The translations under genes were made by a program, and so were the position numbers. From NCBI GenBank assembly GCA_033961575.1, contig CM066730.1, positions 152,609,523 through 152,673,522 on the forward strand: a stretch of DNA of 64,000 bases. Direction: 5' to 3'. The stretch comes from Aselliscus stoliczkanus (lineage: Eukaryota; Chordata; Mammalia; Chiroptera; Hipposideridae). How positions within the stretch are numbered: the first letter of the stretch is position 1; every line of letters starts with the position of its first letter. Positions 32,409-42,294 of this stretch are shown here, piece after piece. The notes below the pieces were generated by a model. It worked only from the letters and a program-made list of their open reading frames with translations. It was not told where the DNA came from and searched no databases.

Positions 32409-32816
32409 TTTTTTTGTTTTTTTTTTAAGATTTTTATTGGAGAATTGGGGGAGGGGAACAGCACAGAAGAATGGGGAAAGGGAACAGACAAGTTGCTGTC
32501 CTTTTGTTCTTCAGTCTAATTGTGGAGGACGTCGTTTCACTGGCCCATGTTGATATTGTGATCAGTCGCCATCCATTGGACGTCCGCTCATGGAGGCTCA
32601 CAAAAACGCGCGCCAGCTGCCCGCCAACCCAATTGCAGCCTACGCCGTTGCTGGCAACTCACGGCAGCCCAGCTCCAGGTGGAGCTGTTGTTCACCATCT
32701 TAGCTGTAGAGGGCGCAGTGTCACTGGCCTGCATGTGGGATCTGAACCTGGGCCGTGGTGCTCAGAGCTGGTGCTCCCAAGCCAACTCTTAACCAACGCC
32801 CCACTCGGCCAGCCCA
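32409..32816 (-). mobile_element. Composite tRNA-derived SINE, full length
   Basis: Minus strand: head GGGCTGGCCGAGTGGG, extra segment AGCTCTGAGCACCA, B-box AGGTTCAGATCCC, GGCCAGTGACACTGCGCCCT, body, then GACTGAAGAACAAAAGGACA, GCAACTTGTCTGTTCCC and CCCCAATTCTCCAATAAAAA. Target duplication AGGGAAAGA at 32400 and 32817. It splits a LINE copy cleanly. Confidence 0.9.
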
Positions 32817-33010
32817 GGGAAAGAAATTTATGATGTAGTAAATGAGAAAATAAGTCACACAGAGAATGTTACAAATTTAGGGGAAATCATATACACCTAT
32901 ATAAAAATATTTGAAAGACAAACACCAAAATGTTTGTAAGAGAAATTCTGAGTAGCGAGATTACCAGTGATTTTTAAAAATTTTCTTCTTTTTCAAATAC
33001 TTCCAAAAGT
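32817..33010 (+). repeat. L1/HAL1 3' segment, right of SINE
   Basis: Continues the LINE: 'agaaatttatgatgtagtaa', 'atgtttgtaagagaaattct', 'gcgagattaccagtgatttt', with a T-rich end. Confidence 0.65.
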
Positions 33011-33174
33011 TTCTATACCATTGCTTCTTGCGCAGAGGGCTTATATGCAGAGCCCCCTGTGGGGAGTTACAGTCTCTGTTAACACAGCAGAAGTTCTGAG
33101 TCCTGCAGGAGAGAAACCTTTCTACTTGTAAACTCAGTTTTCCCTTAATGTATTTGATCACATCGTTTTCATTG

Positions 33175-33227
33175 CTTTATTCCCAGAATTGTGCCGAGCA
33201 TACAGTAGATGTCCAATATATATTCTG
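33175..33227 (+). repeat. L2 LINE 3' terminus
   Basis: 'cccagaattgtgccgagcat', 'acagtagatgtccaatatat' and 'attctg' are the last bases of an L2, directly followed by its tandem tail. Confidence 0.75.
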
Positions 33228-33276
33228 TGAATGAATGAATGAATGAATGAATGAATGAATGAATGAATGAATGAAT
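33228..33276. repeat. (TGAA)n microsatellite
   Basis: Twelve uninterrupted TGAA units attached to the L2 3' end. L2 naturally ends in short TGAA-type repeats, so this is an expanded L2 tail. Confidence 0.95.
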
Positions 33277-33277
33277 A

Positions 33278-34445
33278 TGACTAGGTGGGAAATGCAGAGC
33301 CCTGGCCCTCCCTCCATAGCACACAGTCTTCCCACCTGGTCTACTGTCCTCTCCAACAGGATGGCTTCTCAGCCCCTCCCTATGTGACCAACAGGAACCA
33401 GTCATGGAACACAAACCCAAGCAGTAGGCAGAGGAGCGAAGGACCAGAGGAGTGGCCAGGTTAAGAGAGGGACCTAGAGAGCAGTCAGAGCACCAGGCTT
33501 GAGCCACTTGTCGGGCCACTGATGAGGCAGAGGAAGCCCAGAAAGCTGGCCAAGGCATCAGGGGCTACAGGCATTCCTGGGAGCAAGCTGCCTGGATGTC
33601 CTGGGGAGCCCCAGAAGGTAGCAGGCCCCAGGTTCCCAGGACTGAGGTCTCCATGGTGAATCTGGGTATGTCCACTGGCTTCATAGCACACGGGGCAGTA
33701 GCTGCCCAGGGCAGGCCACTCCTGTGTGGGCCAGTTCTGATGCTTTAGGAGTTCTGCCTTAGTTTGAACTGAAATCCTCCTTCCTGTAATTCCCACGGAT
33801 CATTAGCCTTCTGTGGGAATGGTCCGACCATCCTGCCGTATGATGGCCATTCACATCTGAAACAGATCCGGGTTCCCTGAACCTTCTCCTCTCCTAGCTG
33901 TCCATCTGCCTGTCCTTCGAGGACACATTTATGTCACTGTAGGGCTCTGGGGAGGCAAGAAATATGTTCACACACAGCTGCTTCAAGTTACTTTGTACCT
34001 CCTCGCACAGTTCTGGTAGTTCCTCTGTTTTTCTCTAGTTTGTCCAGGTATCTTCAGAACATGGGATGAGCCTGAGGGGAGCTGCCATGTTGTCGATTTG
34101 AATTGCATAAAAGGTGTCCTTTCTCTGATTCAGTTATGGGGGGAGGGGAGGCCCATGCGGGGATGACTTCTGCAAGGCTGCCCGTCTTCTCCCGCTTGCT
34201 GGTCTCTTTGTAGCTGCCGTTTCCATGCTCCTGGTGCTTGCTGGCTGTGGGGAGGGCAGGTGTCAGGGTGGCAGCTGGGTGTTTTCCCCTTCGCCTCTTC
34301 AGCCTCTTGCCTTGGGGCGTGAGTGTGGCCCAGGGAAGGAAACTGGGGGGGGGGGGGCAGATGGTGATAGGAAGGACCACTGGCCAGTGGAAATCAGAGC
34401 TGCAGAGAAGGTTTCTATGAGTACCAGGGAGGCTGTATGGGAGGC
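33278..34445. other. Unassigned sequence with a G13 run
   Basis: No gene. Frames of 129 and 103 codons on the minus strand (33169-33796) begin at or near the TGAA microsatellite and lack motifs. A run of 13 Gs lies at 34345-34357. Confidence 0.4.
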
Positions 34446-34449
34446 TGAG

Positions 34450-35035
34450 TTACACATCCATTCACCTACTCAGCAGACATTTTCTGGGGCCTTCCAGGGT
34501 ACAGTGGGCCTGAGAACAGGCCCTGTGGCCTTGCTGGAGCCCCCACCCCCAAGGACACTGCCCTGTACCTGGGCCAGACTCCCAGGCCCAAGAAGATGAA
34601 GCCTTGTCTCCAGGGAGTGTTCCCTGACAGCTTCATGTATGACCAGTTATCGGAGACCCAGATGAATGATATGGCTGCTGCCTCAAGTAAGCCAGGAAAT
34701 GGGAGGTGCAGATGGACAAGTACATGTTGACAGATAGAGGCGCCATGGTGGGTATTAGGGGGCACACAGGACAGGAGGAGCAGTCACTTCTGCCTGGTGA
34801 GGGTGTGATGAGTGTGTCCAGAAAGGCTTCGTGGAGGAGGTGTCCCTCAAGCTGGGCCTGGGAACCTGAGAAGGTATTCCCAGGCGGCCTACGAAATGGC
34901 ATTGAGGAGAGGGAAGAGGGGGTGATACCTAAGGAAAGCATGATGCTTGAGGAAACTAAAAATAAATCGGTTGGTTTGGAGCATAGGGTTTGGGAGCAGG
35001 GAGGGGAAATGTGTTCGGGGGGATGAGTAGGAACC
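34450..35035 (-). repeat. L2 LINE region, antisense (tentative)
   Basis: Begins 'catccattcacctactcagc', later 'ttcgtggaggaggtgtccct', 'caagctgggcctgggaacct', the antisense L2 block order. The right part is diverged. Confidence 0.5.
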
Positions 35036-35084
35036 AAACAGGAAATGGCTTGTGTGTCTGCATATTGAATAGGATTAGATTTTC

Positions 35085-35440
35085 TATATGTAACAACAAC
35101 AGAAACAAACTAAAATAACAGTAGCTTAAACACATAAGTGTTTCTTTTCTTTTCTTATAAGAGAATCAAAGGTAGCCACACTGGACTGGTGTATGGTGAC
35201 CCATAATATAAGCGACATCTCAAGCTCCACCTCTCTTTCAGTCCCTCCATCCGCCGAGCATGGCTTCCACCCTGAAGGTCACCTTATGCTCCAAGATGGC
35301 CACTGGAGCACCAGCCATCACGTTCATTTTACATAGAGGAACAAGAGAATGGCAGAGGGACCATGCAGCCATCTGTGCTCCTTTCAAAGCGCCTTTTAGG
35401 TAGTCCCACCCTGTGATTTGCACCTACATCTTATTGGCCA
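35085..35440. repeat. Ancient mammalian dispersed repeat, family not named
   Basis: 'ataacagtagcttaaacaca', 'atggcttccaccctgaaggt', 'tccaagatggccactggagc', 'accagccatcacgttcattt', 'ttattggccagggtttagtc'. This is a well-known mammalian repeat layout; I do not name the family. Confidence 0.6.
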
Positions 35441-35665
35441 GGGTTTAGTCATCTATCTGCGAGAAATGAGGGGAGGTGGGAGGATGCAAAACAAAATGCC
35501 TCATTCCAGTGAGATGTTAAGTGATCAGAAGGAATGTGTCTGTCAAAGAAAGGGAGCATGGCGTTCCAGGGAGGGGCTGCAGCAGGTGCCAACGTGTGCA
35601 GATGTGAAGGAAGAACAGAGGGCCATTGGAGGAGCAGTGAGTGGATCTGACTGGCTCAAGTGTAG

Positions 35666-35772
35666 AGTGTGTGTGTGCGTGCGTGTGCATGCGTGTGTGC
35701 GTGTGTGTGCGTGTGCGCGCGCATGTGTGCGTGTGTGCACGTGTGTGTTTGTGTGTGTGTGTGTGTGTGTGT
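35666..35772. repeat. GT/GC alternating tract, Z-DNA-prone
   Basis: About 107 bases of nearly strict purine-pyrimidine alternation made of GTGT, GCGT, GCGC and GCAC units, ending in a pure GT run. Alternating GC/GT is the sequence class that most readily takes the left-handed Z form. The frames through it are low-complexity artefacts. Confidence 0.95.
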
Positions 35773-35814
35773 CTGGGTGATGGGGAAGTGGTTAGGATGA
35801 GTTCTGAGGGGGGA

Positions 35815-35965
35815 ATGGGGCTAGACTACGAGGGTGAATGCAGCGGTAGGGAGTTTGAATTTTATTCTACAAGGAAGGGTGAATCATGCAGAGGTTTTCA
35901 GGGGTAAGTTAATCAGATATGGGTTTTTGGAAGATTAGCCTGAACACTGATGTCAGAGAGAGAAA
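35815..35965 (-). repeat. L2 LINE fragment, antisense
   Basis: 'agggagtttgaattttattc', 'cagaggttttcaggggtaag' and 'aatcagatatgggttttt' follow the antisense L2 order 'ttggattttattctaa...ggttttgagcagggg...'. Confidence 0.65.
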
Positions 35966-36238
35966 GCAGGGCAGAGGTGCTGGTGTCCAGATGGGTGTGC
36001 CTTGTTCACGGGGCAGTGAGGAAGCATGAGACATACTGCATGGGTGTCAGGACCAGGGGACTGAAGTTGGCTTGGAGGGAAGGAGCCACATGTCAAGGCC
36101 TGGGGATTTGCTGTGTGGTTAAGAAACAGGGAGTCATGGAAGGATTTGCAGTAGGGTTTCCTGACTGTGGTTCTCCTGTGGCCAGTGGGGACCTATCTTC
36201 ACCTGGGGTGCTTGCTCTTACTTTTGGAGGAAAAAAAG
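35966..36238. other. Unassigned sequence
   Basis: No clear feature. A 126-codon frame (35950-36330) ends within the MIR that follows. Confidence 0.3.
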
Positions 36239-36239
36239 G

Positions 36240-36422
36240 TCCCCACTTTTACCGAGAGCCTTCTATGTACCAGCCGTACCACCTCTTATCTCATTTTGCG
36301 GATCCGAAAATGGAAGCACAGAGAGGTTAACCAACATGTCCACTATCACACAGCTAGGAAGTGGCAGGACTAGAGACGCCAGTTCTGCCAGTCACTCACT
36401 GACCCCGTAGTCAGAAACAACA
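36240..36422 (-). repeat. MIR SINE, antisense
   Basis: 'agagccttctatgtaccagc', 'cttatctcattttgcggatc', 'gaagcacagagaggttaacc', 'acacagctaggaagtggcag'. Confidence 0.85.
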
Positions 36423-36922
36423 CCTGACCTGTTTCATGGACTGGGTGCCTTTACTCTGTGGGATTAGTTTGTTTTCTATGACGTGGACTTTGACCCAGGT
36501 GTCATGTGTGATCCTGTCTGGTGAAGAGCCATGGATTCATCAGTTCCTTTTACTTGTACTTGTTCAAATGAAGCCCGAATGGAGGCAGCAGGACAGGAGG
36601 ACATGGTGTAGAAAGGGGGCTGGGAGACCAGCCATCTAGTCCCAGCCCGGCTGGTGACTACACTGGTGGCCAAGGTCCTAGCCCTTTACTTCCTGTTTCG
36701 AGTTTTCTCCTCAGGAAACTAGAGGGTTCAGACTACATCGATATTTTCCAAATAGTCCGTGTGTTCCACCTTCACAGTTCATGCCACACTAGCCTATCCC
36801 CTATACTATTGATTTGATTTGATTTTCTCTATGTCACACAAAAATAAACTCTTAACTATAAATGCAACACTAAAGCTTATTTTTATTACAATAATAATAA
36901 TAACTGACAAATGTTGAACTGA
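36423..36922. other. Unassigned sequence
   Basis: No gene. AT-rich part at 36790-36910 with AATAATAATAATAACTG text that leads into the MIR. Confidence 0.35.
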
Positions 36923-36924
36923 GC

Positions 36925-37065
36925 ATTGTCCGTACCTGTGGTCATTTCATCTTGGTCATTTCATCTTGAGGTGGGTACTTCGTTATCCCCATTTTGCAGA
37001 TGAGGCAACAGAAGCATAGAGCGATCATGCCCCAAACCCACAATGACATCCGCCGTAAATACCCT
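36925..37065 (-). repeat. MIR SINE, antisense
   Basis: 'cgtacctgtggtcatttcat', 'gaggtgggtacttcgttatc', 'cccattttgcagatgaggca', 'acagaagcatagagcgatca'. A tandem ATTTCATCTTG(G/A)GG duplication occurs at about 36947-36970. Confidence 0.8.
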
Positions 37066-38140
37066 TCTAACCATCCAGCAGTACCTTCTCCCACTCTGGG
37101 AAGCCCAGGGCGAGCCCTGCCTCTGTGTGAGGTGCCACCGCCCCCTGACTGGTTCTGCTGCTGTGGGTGTGGCAATGTGAGCTGTGCAGTGAGCTGCTCC
37201 CGCGTCCAAGGTCCCGGGAAGGCAGCGGTACCCTAGGAGGGTGCCTGCGGTGCACTGGGAGCAGGTGGGGAGTGGGAGTGTGGTGCTGATTCCCTGGGCA
37301 CCACTCTGGGTGAGGGATGGGGTGCAGGGAGCCGATAGGGTCCCCTGCCAGGAAGAGACATGGGGATATTCAGGGGACGTGGGGTTCTGCTTCAGGCTGG
37401 GCTCAGCTGCCCAGCAAGAGGAGAAGCAGGAGAAAGATGCAGCTGGTTGACGTGCCTTCTTTTCCATGGGCAAGTTGAGGGACACTTCTTTGCAGTTTTC
37501 CTTATTCTATTAGGCATTCATTTCTAGCAGAATGATTTACACCACTCTGAGCTTTCTCCAAATTTCACGCCCCTGGATGAGAAACAACATCGAGAAACCC
37601 TTGTGCCAGGGCACTAATTACCTGGACCACAGCCCAGGACAGTGTTGTTAGTGGGATGTGTAGTGACTCACCTGTGCCTCACTGTGACAAATGGACTTGG
37701 CGGGGCCCCAGCACGCACCAGAGCAGTAGGATCCACTTTGCCTTGTGCGTGGCTGGAAAGGGGACCCACCCAGCCACTTCCTCCTGCTTAGGCCCCCCCT
37801 GCCTCCTCCCCAGTGGGCCCCTGGCTCCTGACCTCCTGGCCACTGTGTCTCTCTGTGTCTGAGCTCATCTGGATGCAGTCCAAACTGTCTCCTAGTGATT
37901 TGGGGGAGTCCTCCAAGGGGCTCCCATATACTCACAACCCCACCCATCAGCTGTGGCCACCACGGACATTCATTCACTTCCTTCCTCCCTTCTTGATCCG
38001 GCTCCCACTTACGCACATCTGCTGCCCTTGAAGCTGCTTGGAGAAGCTTTGTTCCTGCCGCCACCTATCAGGTGGTAGCTACACCTTGCCCACTCCCATC
38101 AGTTTTAGGGCCTCTTGGTCTGATCAGACAGTGGGCAGAG
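37066..38140. other. Unassigned sequence, GC-rich left part
   Basis: GC-rich from 37066 to 37440, then a less GC-rich block 37470-37650 that is repeat-free with AATTAC and AT-rich cores. The 174-codon minus frame at 36961-37485 includes the MIR at its end and has no recognisable domain. Confidence 0.4.
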
Positions 38141-38144
38141 AAGA

Positions 38145-38332
38145 GAACCGAAATCAGGTGGGCCTGGAGGTATGGCAGGAAGAGGCAGATTCCAGAGGGA
38201 AGATGGGCTGAGCAGAGCTTGGCCAGACAGGAAGGGCGACTGCAGAAGGAAGTGAGGGCAGGTTTGAGACAGGGAAGAGAGAGAAAGCTAAGCTGCCCTA
38301 TGGAGTGGTACTTGTAGGAGAGAGAATGATGG
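38145..38332 (-). repeat. L2 LINE fragment, antisense (tentative)
   Basis: 'aaatcaggtgggcctggagg', 'ggcagattccagagggaaga', 'gaagtgagggcaggtttgag' resemble the antisense L2 5'-side text. Diverged. Confidence 0.4.
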
Positions 38333-38888
38333 CTAAGGATGTTTAGGGATCTTGGCTGTGACGTGCCAGGTCGTTTCCCTTTGGTGCCTCCTTGGGAGAC
38401 CTTAGTCAATAATTAATAGTATTTTTCAAAACTCAAGGGAGCCCATGTGTGTTTCTTTTGGACGTGTCACCATGCCAAGACAGTCATTCAGGCCCAGTTT
38501 CATTTGGGCTACAGGGTTTTGGTAGAGATTGTTAAGTAACCTGCCAGGAAAAAAACATTCTAAGAACTTACATTCTAACCAGGACTCTGTTTTGTGGCAC
38601 TGTCACTAAAATGACTAATAATTTCAAAAGAGCATTTTCTGTGTCAGCTGGGATGTGATGGTAAGATTACGCTAGAATTTATGAGGTTTGATCCTAAGCC
38701 AAGATTTTCTTCATTTGCTTGAGCAAGTCATGGAAACGCTTGGGTCTCTGTCCCATTACTTATATAACCAGCTGACCTGACCTGACCCCTCTCAGTTTGG
38801 GGTGTTACTGCTATGCCCCAGACCATCTCAGAGTTCATAATCAGAAGCCCCTAACCCCCTAAGAGTAAGAGCAGTCTGGGCGTTTCTG
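38333..38888. other. Unassigned sequence, possible noncoding conserved block
   Basis: The part 38420-38720 is repeat-free, AT-moderate and contains AATAATTAATAG, GACTAATAATTTC and a CATTCTAAGAACTTACATTC direct repeat-like stretch. A regulatory role is only a guess. Confidence 0.3.
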
Positions 38889-38891
38889 CAG

Positions 38892-39213
38892 AGCAGTGCT
38901 GTCCGATAGAAACTCGAGGCAAGCCACAGATGTGAAATCACATGTCCCTTAAAAATGTTCTGGGCGTCACATTAACAACAGTCAAAAGAAACAGTTGATA
39001 CACACTTTAATAATACATTTTCTTCAACACAACATCTTATCTTTTCAACATGTAATCAATATAAAGTAATTTATAGCATATTGGACGTTCTTTTTTTGTC
39101 CACATTACCTTTTCACAATCCAGTTTGTGTTTTATCCTTGAAGCAAATCTCAAGGCGGACTAGGCATATGTCACTACCCACAGGTAGCTAGCGGCTTCCA
39201 TATTAGGCAATAC
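38892..39213. mobile_element. DNA transposon relic with terminal inverted repeats (hAT-like)
   Basis: Left end CAGTGCTGTCCGATAGAA, right end reads inward CTGTATTGCCTAATATGGAA. The interior matches a common 'caacatgtaatcaatataaa' plus 'gtagctagcggcttccatat' mammalian MITE. About 320 bp, near full length. Confidence 0.75.
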
Positions 39214-39830
39214 AGCCCTTGAGACTGGAGCCCATGTTCCCCAGGAGCAGCCCAAAGGGGCAGGAGGACCGTAAGCATGGCCCTGGGCTTCCCCAGGAAC
39301 GATGCTCTCTGGAAGCACAGCAGCCCTCTACAGGCTGCAGGTTGCCCAGAACAACTCAGCCCGACTTGGTCACGTGTCTCTCTGCCCCTCTGCAGACCCA
39401 GAATCCCCATCCTTCGGCCTGTTCCCTGCAGAGCCAGGCAGCCTTTGACTTGGAAGCTCAAAGGATGGGATTCTCGACCCTTCCCCGGATAATGGGCCGC
39501 TTGCCCATTTGGGGAGGAGCTTCCTTCCATGATTCTGGCCACAGCTACTTGCCCTAACTGACCATTGCAAGGACAGTGACCTTTATCCATTCTGGGGGGC
39601 CCTACCTTCCCACCTTTCTAAGGGGACTCTGCATTTGGTGGGCCCTGGTGATTTTCTGTCCCCTTCTTTCTGAAGAATACCCATCAATGTCACCTCCAGC
39701 AAGGCAGCCCACCACACGTACAAAGCAGGGGTGAAGTCGATGACCTTGAAGATGGCCTCTATCTCTAGCCATCCTCCTGCTGTTGTTCTCATGACCCAGC
39801 ACTCTCAGGAAGTTTGGGGGAAAGATGATC
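39214..39830. other. Unassigned sequence
   Basis: Frames up to 138 codons (39174-39590, minus) and 112 codons (39219-39557, plus) cover each other and have no motifs. The minus frame starts in the transposon relic. No gene is called. Confidence 0.4.
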
Positions 39831-39834
39831 TTCC

Positions 39835-39858
39835 TTTTTTTTTTTTTTTTTTTTTTTT
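39835..39858. repeat. T24 homopolymer
   Basis: A pure run of 24 Ts with no SINE head visible to the right. A GAACAGAGTAACC text follows, so it may be a tail of a lost antisense retroposon. Confidence 0.9.
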
Positions 39859-39967
39859 GCATTGAGGAACAGAGTAACCCAGTGACTAGAGAGTGTGTCC
39901 TGAAAGCATCCTGCCCACCACCCCCTCACATATGGCTCCTGAAGCCCCTCTGGCCTGCCTCTCCCAG

Positions 39968-39990
39968 CCCCCCGCCCCCCCGCCCCCCGC
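39968..39990 (-). other. C-run cluster, G-quadruplex candidate on minus strand
   Basis: Four C-runs of 6-7 bases, each separated by a single G. The minus strand therefore carries four G-runs with one-base loops, an optimal G-quadruplex arrangement. Confidence 0.7.
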
Positions 39991-40029
39991 CTTCCCACTC
40001 TCCTTTTGTAAAGTGGCACACAGAGATGT

Positions 40030-40140
40030 TATTTATTGTAGCTTTCTGACAAATAAAAGCCATTCCTCTGATTTACAACCCTGCAACCTCCTCTCTTTGA
40101 GTCAGTGGGTGAGTCATCTCTTTAATGTGATACTTCCTAA
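40030..40140. promoter_or_regulatory. Paired AP-1-like sites in AT-rich single-copy block
   Basis: Two perfect TGAGTCA sites at 40098-40104 and 40110-40116, 12 bp apart, so on nearly the same helical face. AP-1 family bZIP dimers bind this motif. The flanks are not a recognised repeat. Confidence 0.4.
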
Positions 40141-40635
40141 GCGTGGCTCACTCAGCGAATGCGTGTGGAATGAGCCCTTGCTGCCGGCCTCCCCCTCTGG
40201 CTTCTCACCGCTCTTCCTTAGCCCAACACCCACGCCCAGCAAAAACCCAGCCCGTGGCGGCCTCGGCCAAAGGGCTTAACTTCTCATTTCATGAGCCTGC
40301 CCAGGGAGTTATTCTATATTGGATTCCCAGGAGCACACAGGGCAGGGCCCCTGAGGACAAATGCTGTTTCAGATTCAGCTGCAGCCCCAAAGATGCAGTT
40401 TGGCTTGGGAGGTCTAGGTTCGAAAACTGTGGCCCCACTCACACTGATGACGTCCTGCAGGCAGTGACCCTGGTGGAGAGGGACTGCCCCTGCCCAGGCT
40501 TTTCAGTTCTAACCTGGTTACATGTCTCCTCATTTCCTTTAAGGTTGCAGGGATTTCCCTTCCTCATTCATTCATTTGCCCAGTAAATGCTCATTAAACT
40601 CTCTGTGCTCACACTGTTGTTTTGTGTGAGCCTGT
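40141..40635. other. Unassigned sequence
   Basis: No gene. A short L2-like end lies at 40568-40605 ('ttcattcatttgcccagtaa'). Confidence 0.35.
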
Positions 40636-40639
40636 GTGT

Positions 40640-41105
40640 GCATGTGTGTATGTGGTAAAATATACATAACCTAGAACTTACCATTTTAACCATTTTTAAA
40701 CATACAGTTCAGTGGCATTAACTGTATTCACATCGCTGTGCAGCCACACCACCGTCCCTCTCCAGAACTTTCTTCATCCTGCAAAACTAAAGCTCTGCAT
40801 CCATGAAGTGATAACTCTCCCCGCAGCCCCGGGCAGCCACCATTCTACTTTCTGTCAGTGAATTTGACTAATTTAGGAACCTCACATGAGTGAAAGTACA
40901 CAGTGTTTGTCCTACTGTGACTGGCTTACTTCAGTTAGCATGATGTCCTCAAGATTCATTCGTGTTGCAGCATGTGTCAGAATTTCTGTCTGTTTGAAGG
41001 CTGGATAATATTCTATTGTGTGGATAGATGACATTTTGTTTATCCATTCTTCTGTTGATAGACATGTGGGTTGCTTCCACCTTGTGGCTGGTGTGTCACC
41101 GGGTT
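40640..41105 (-). repeat. Old L1 3' region, antisense
   Basis: 'aatatacataacctagaact', 'taccattttaaccattttta', 'cagttcagtggcattaactg', 'tcagttagcatgatgtcctc', 'tatccattcttctgttgata'. This is a very common antisense L1 3' layout. Confidence 0.8.
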
Positions 41106-41107
41106 CT

Positions 41108-41400
41108 TGATACTGGGCATCTACAGGAGCAGAGACATTTTTTTGCCCTTGAGGGGTTTCCGGTCTAGGGGAGGAAGACTGCCAACTGACAGCGCAGTAA
41201 GGATGCTGCCTAGAGGAGGTCACTAGGGGGCCCGAGGGGAAGCACTTAGCTCTGCCCTGAGATGTTAGAGCAGAAAGGCTAACAGCAGAAACAGAACTGA
41301 CACTTGAAGGATGACCAGTGACAGAAGGGCATTGCAGCCAAAGGAACAGCATGTGCAAATACTCAGAGGCAAGAAAATTTGGTTCGTTCCAAACCTGCAG
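41108..41400 (-). repeat. L2 LINE region, antisense
   Basis: 'acatttttttgcccttgagg', 'gtttccggtctaggggagga', 'agggcattgcagccaaagga', 'acagcatgtgcaaatactca'. The order fits the L2 3' part on the minus strand. Confidence 0.7.
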
Positions 41401-41680
41401 GTAGTGGGACCCGACTTAAGGCAAGGAGGTGTGTTGGGGAGCAGTAGAGGTGGGGGAGGTAGGTGGAAGTGGAGGCCCATCATTAGGGCTCACACACCTT
41501 TCTGTATCCCACTGACCCTCAGCAACTGCTGACATGTTTTGAGGAGCCTATACGAGGTGGAAGAGCTCGCCCTGTGGCCGTGCGGAGGTCTCAGAGTGAG
41601 AAAAATGTCAGCCAGCTGAGGGCAAGACATTGGCAGCTGGAGTGGAAATTGCCTCTGTAGCCTAGTGAGAAACGAAGAGC
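41401..41680. other. Unassigned sequence
   Basis: No recognised feature between L2 and SINE. Confidence 0.3.
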
Positions 41681-41690
41681 GTTGAACTGA

Positions 41691-41853
41691 AGGGGCCGAC
41701 CAAGTGGCTCAGTTGGTTAAGAGCTCGCTCAAGAGTGCGAGCTGAGCTTTGAGCAACAGCAGTTCGATGCCCAGCCAGCGCTGAGCTGCCGCTGAGCTGC
41801 CAGCAGGATGGCTCAGCTAAAATAAACAAACAAACAAACAAATAAATAAATAA
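41691..41853 (+). mobile_element. tRNA-derived SINE, AGCTGAGC type
   Basis: GGGGCCGACCAAGTGGCTCA head, GTTGGTTAAGAGCTCGC, an anticodon-like stem GCTCGC/GCGAGC around TCAAGAGT, variable-arm-like GAGCTTTGAGCAACAGC, B-box-like GTTCGATGCCC, two GCTGAGCTGCC units and a tail of AAAC then AAAT repeats. Target duplication GTTGAACTGA / ATTGAACTGA. Same type as 28484. Confidence 0.9.
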
Positions 41854-42172
41854 CATTGAACTGAGACAATTGGGTGGAAAAGGTGCAGCCGTTTTGAGAG
41901 TTCTTTCGAAGGGAGAATCGACGGAACCCAGGAGCCATCCGGTTGGGGTGAGTTCATTTAATTTCAGCAGGGCTTTATCGAGCTGGTTAATGTCATGTCA
42001 TTAAGAAATGACAATTGCAGTTCAGTGCGGAGTGAGCAGGAGGGAGGAATTGCGAGTGACTCTAGGGTGTCTGACTTGGACGGCATCATACCTCACCATG
42101 ATGATAAATTTCCCTGTCTGGTTGCGTAGACCCACCAGATCTCAGGGCTCTTAAGCATGGTCTAGACCAAGC
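41854..42172. other. Unassigned sequence
   Basis: Repeat-free. Contains GGTTAATGTCATGTCATTAAG, an AT-core-rich phrase at about 41982-42003, as part of a candidate noncoding block. Confidence 0.3.
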
Positions 42173-42174
42173 TC

Positions 42175-42292
42175 AGATTTCACAGAAAAGGGGTGAGAGG
42201 GTCAGAGAGATGCCGGAACTACCCAAATGCACACAGCCAGTTCCTCTCCTTCCTCAGGTCAGCTATGAAGCCAGATGAAAATTTTCCACCCA
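42175..42292 (-). repeat. MIR SINE fragment, antisense
   Basis: 'agatttcacagaaaaggggt', 'gagagggtcagagagatgcc', 'ctacccaaatgcacacagcc'. Diverged antisense MIR. Confidence 0.55.
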
Positions 42293-42294
42293 CT

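Noticed and set aside
32471..32833. 120-codon frame through the composite SINE
   Set aside because: It is an antisense translation of a retroposon; similar frames occur in the other copies (6685-7067, 57212-57661).
33228..33276. CRISPR-like or other spaced direct repeats in tandem regions
   Set aside because: The repeats are contiguous microsatellite units without spacers, and the host is a mammal.
33169..33558. 129-codon minus frame ending in repeated residues
   Set aside because: Part of it translates the TGAA microsatellite and L2 end; the remainder has no similarity that I recognise.
35418..35907. Cys/Val-rich frames around 35.4-35.9 kb
   Set aside because: The distinctive residues come from the GT/GC microsatellite.
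37066..37260. Possible CpG island and promoter
   Set aside because: GC-rich, but CpG dinucleotides are few and no exon or transcription start context follows.
36961..37485. 174-codon open frame on the minus strand, the longest in the window
   Set aside because: Its last third is an antisense MIR, the rest is GC-rich and open in other frames as well, and the translation has no domain or composition typical of a protein.
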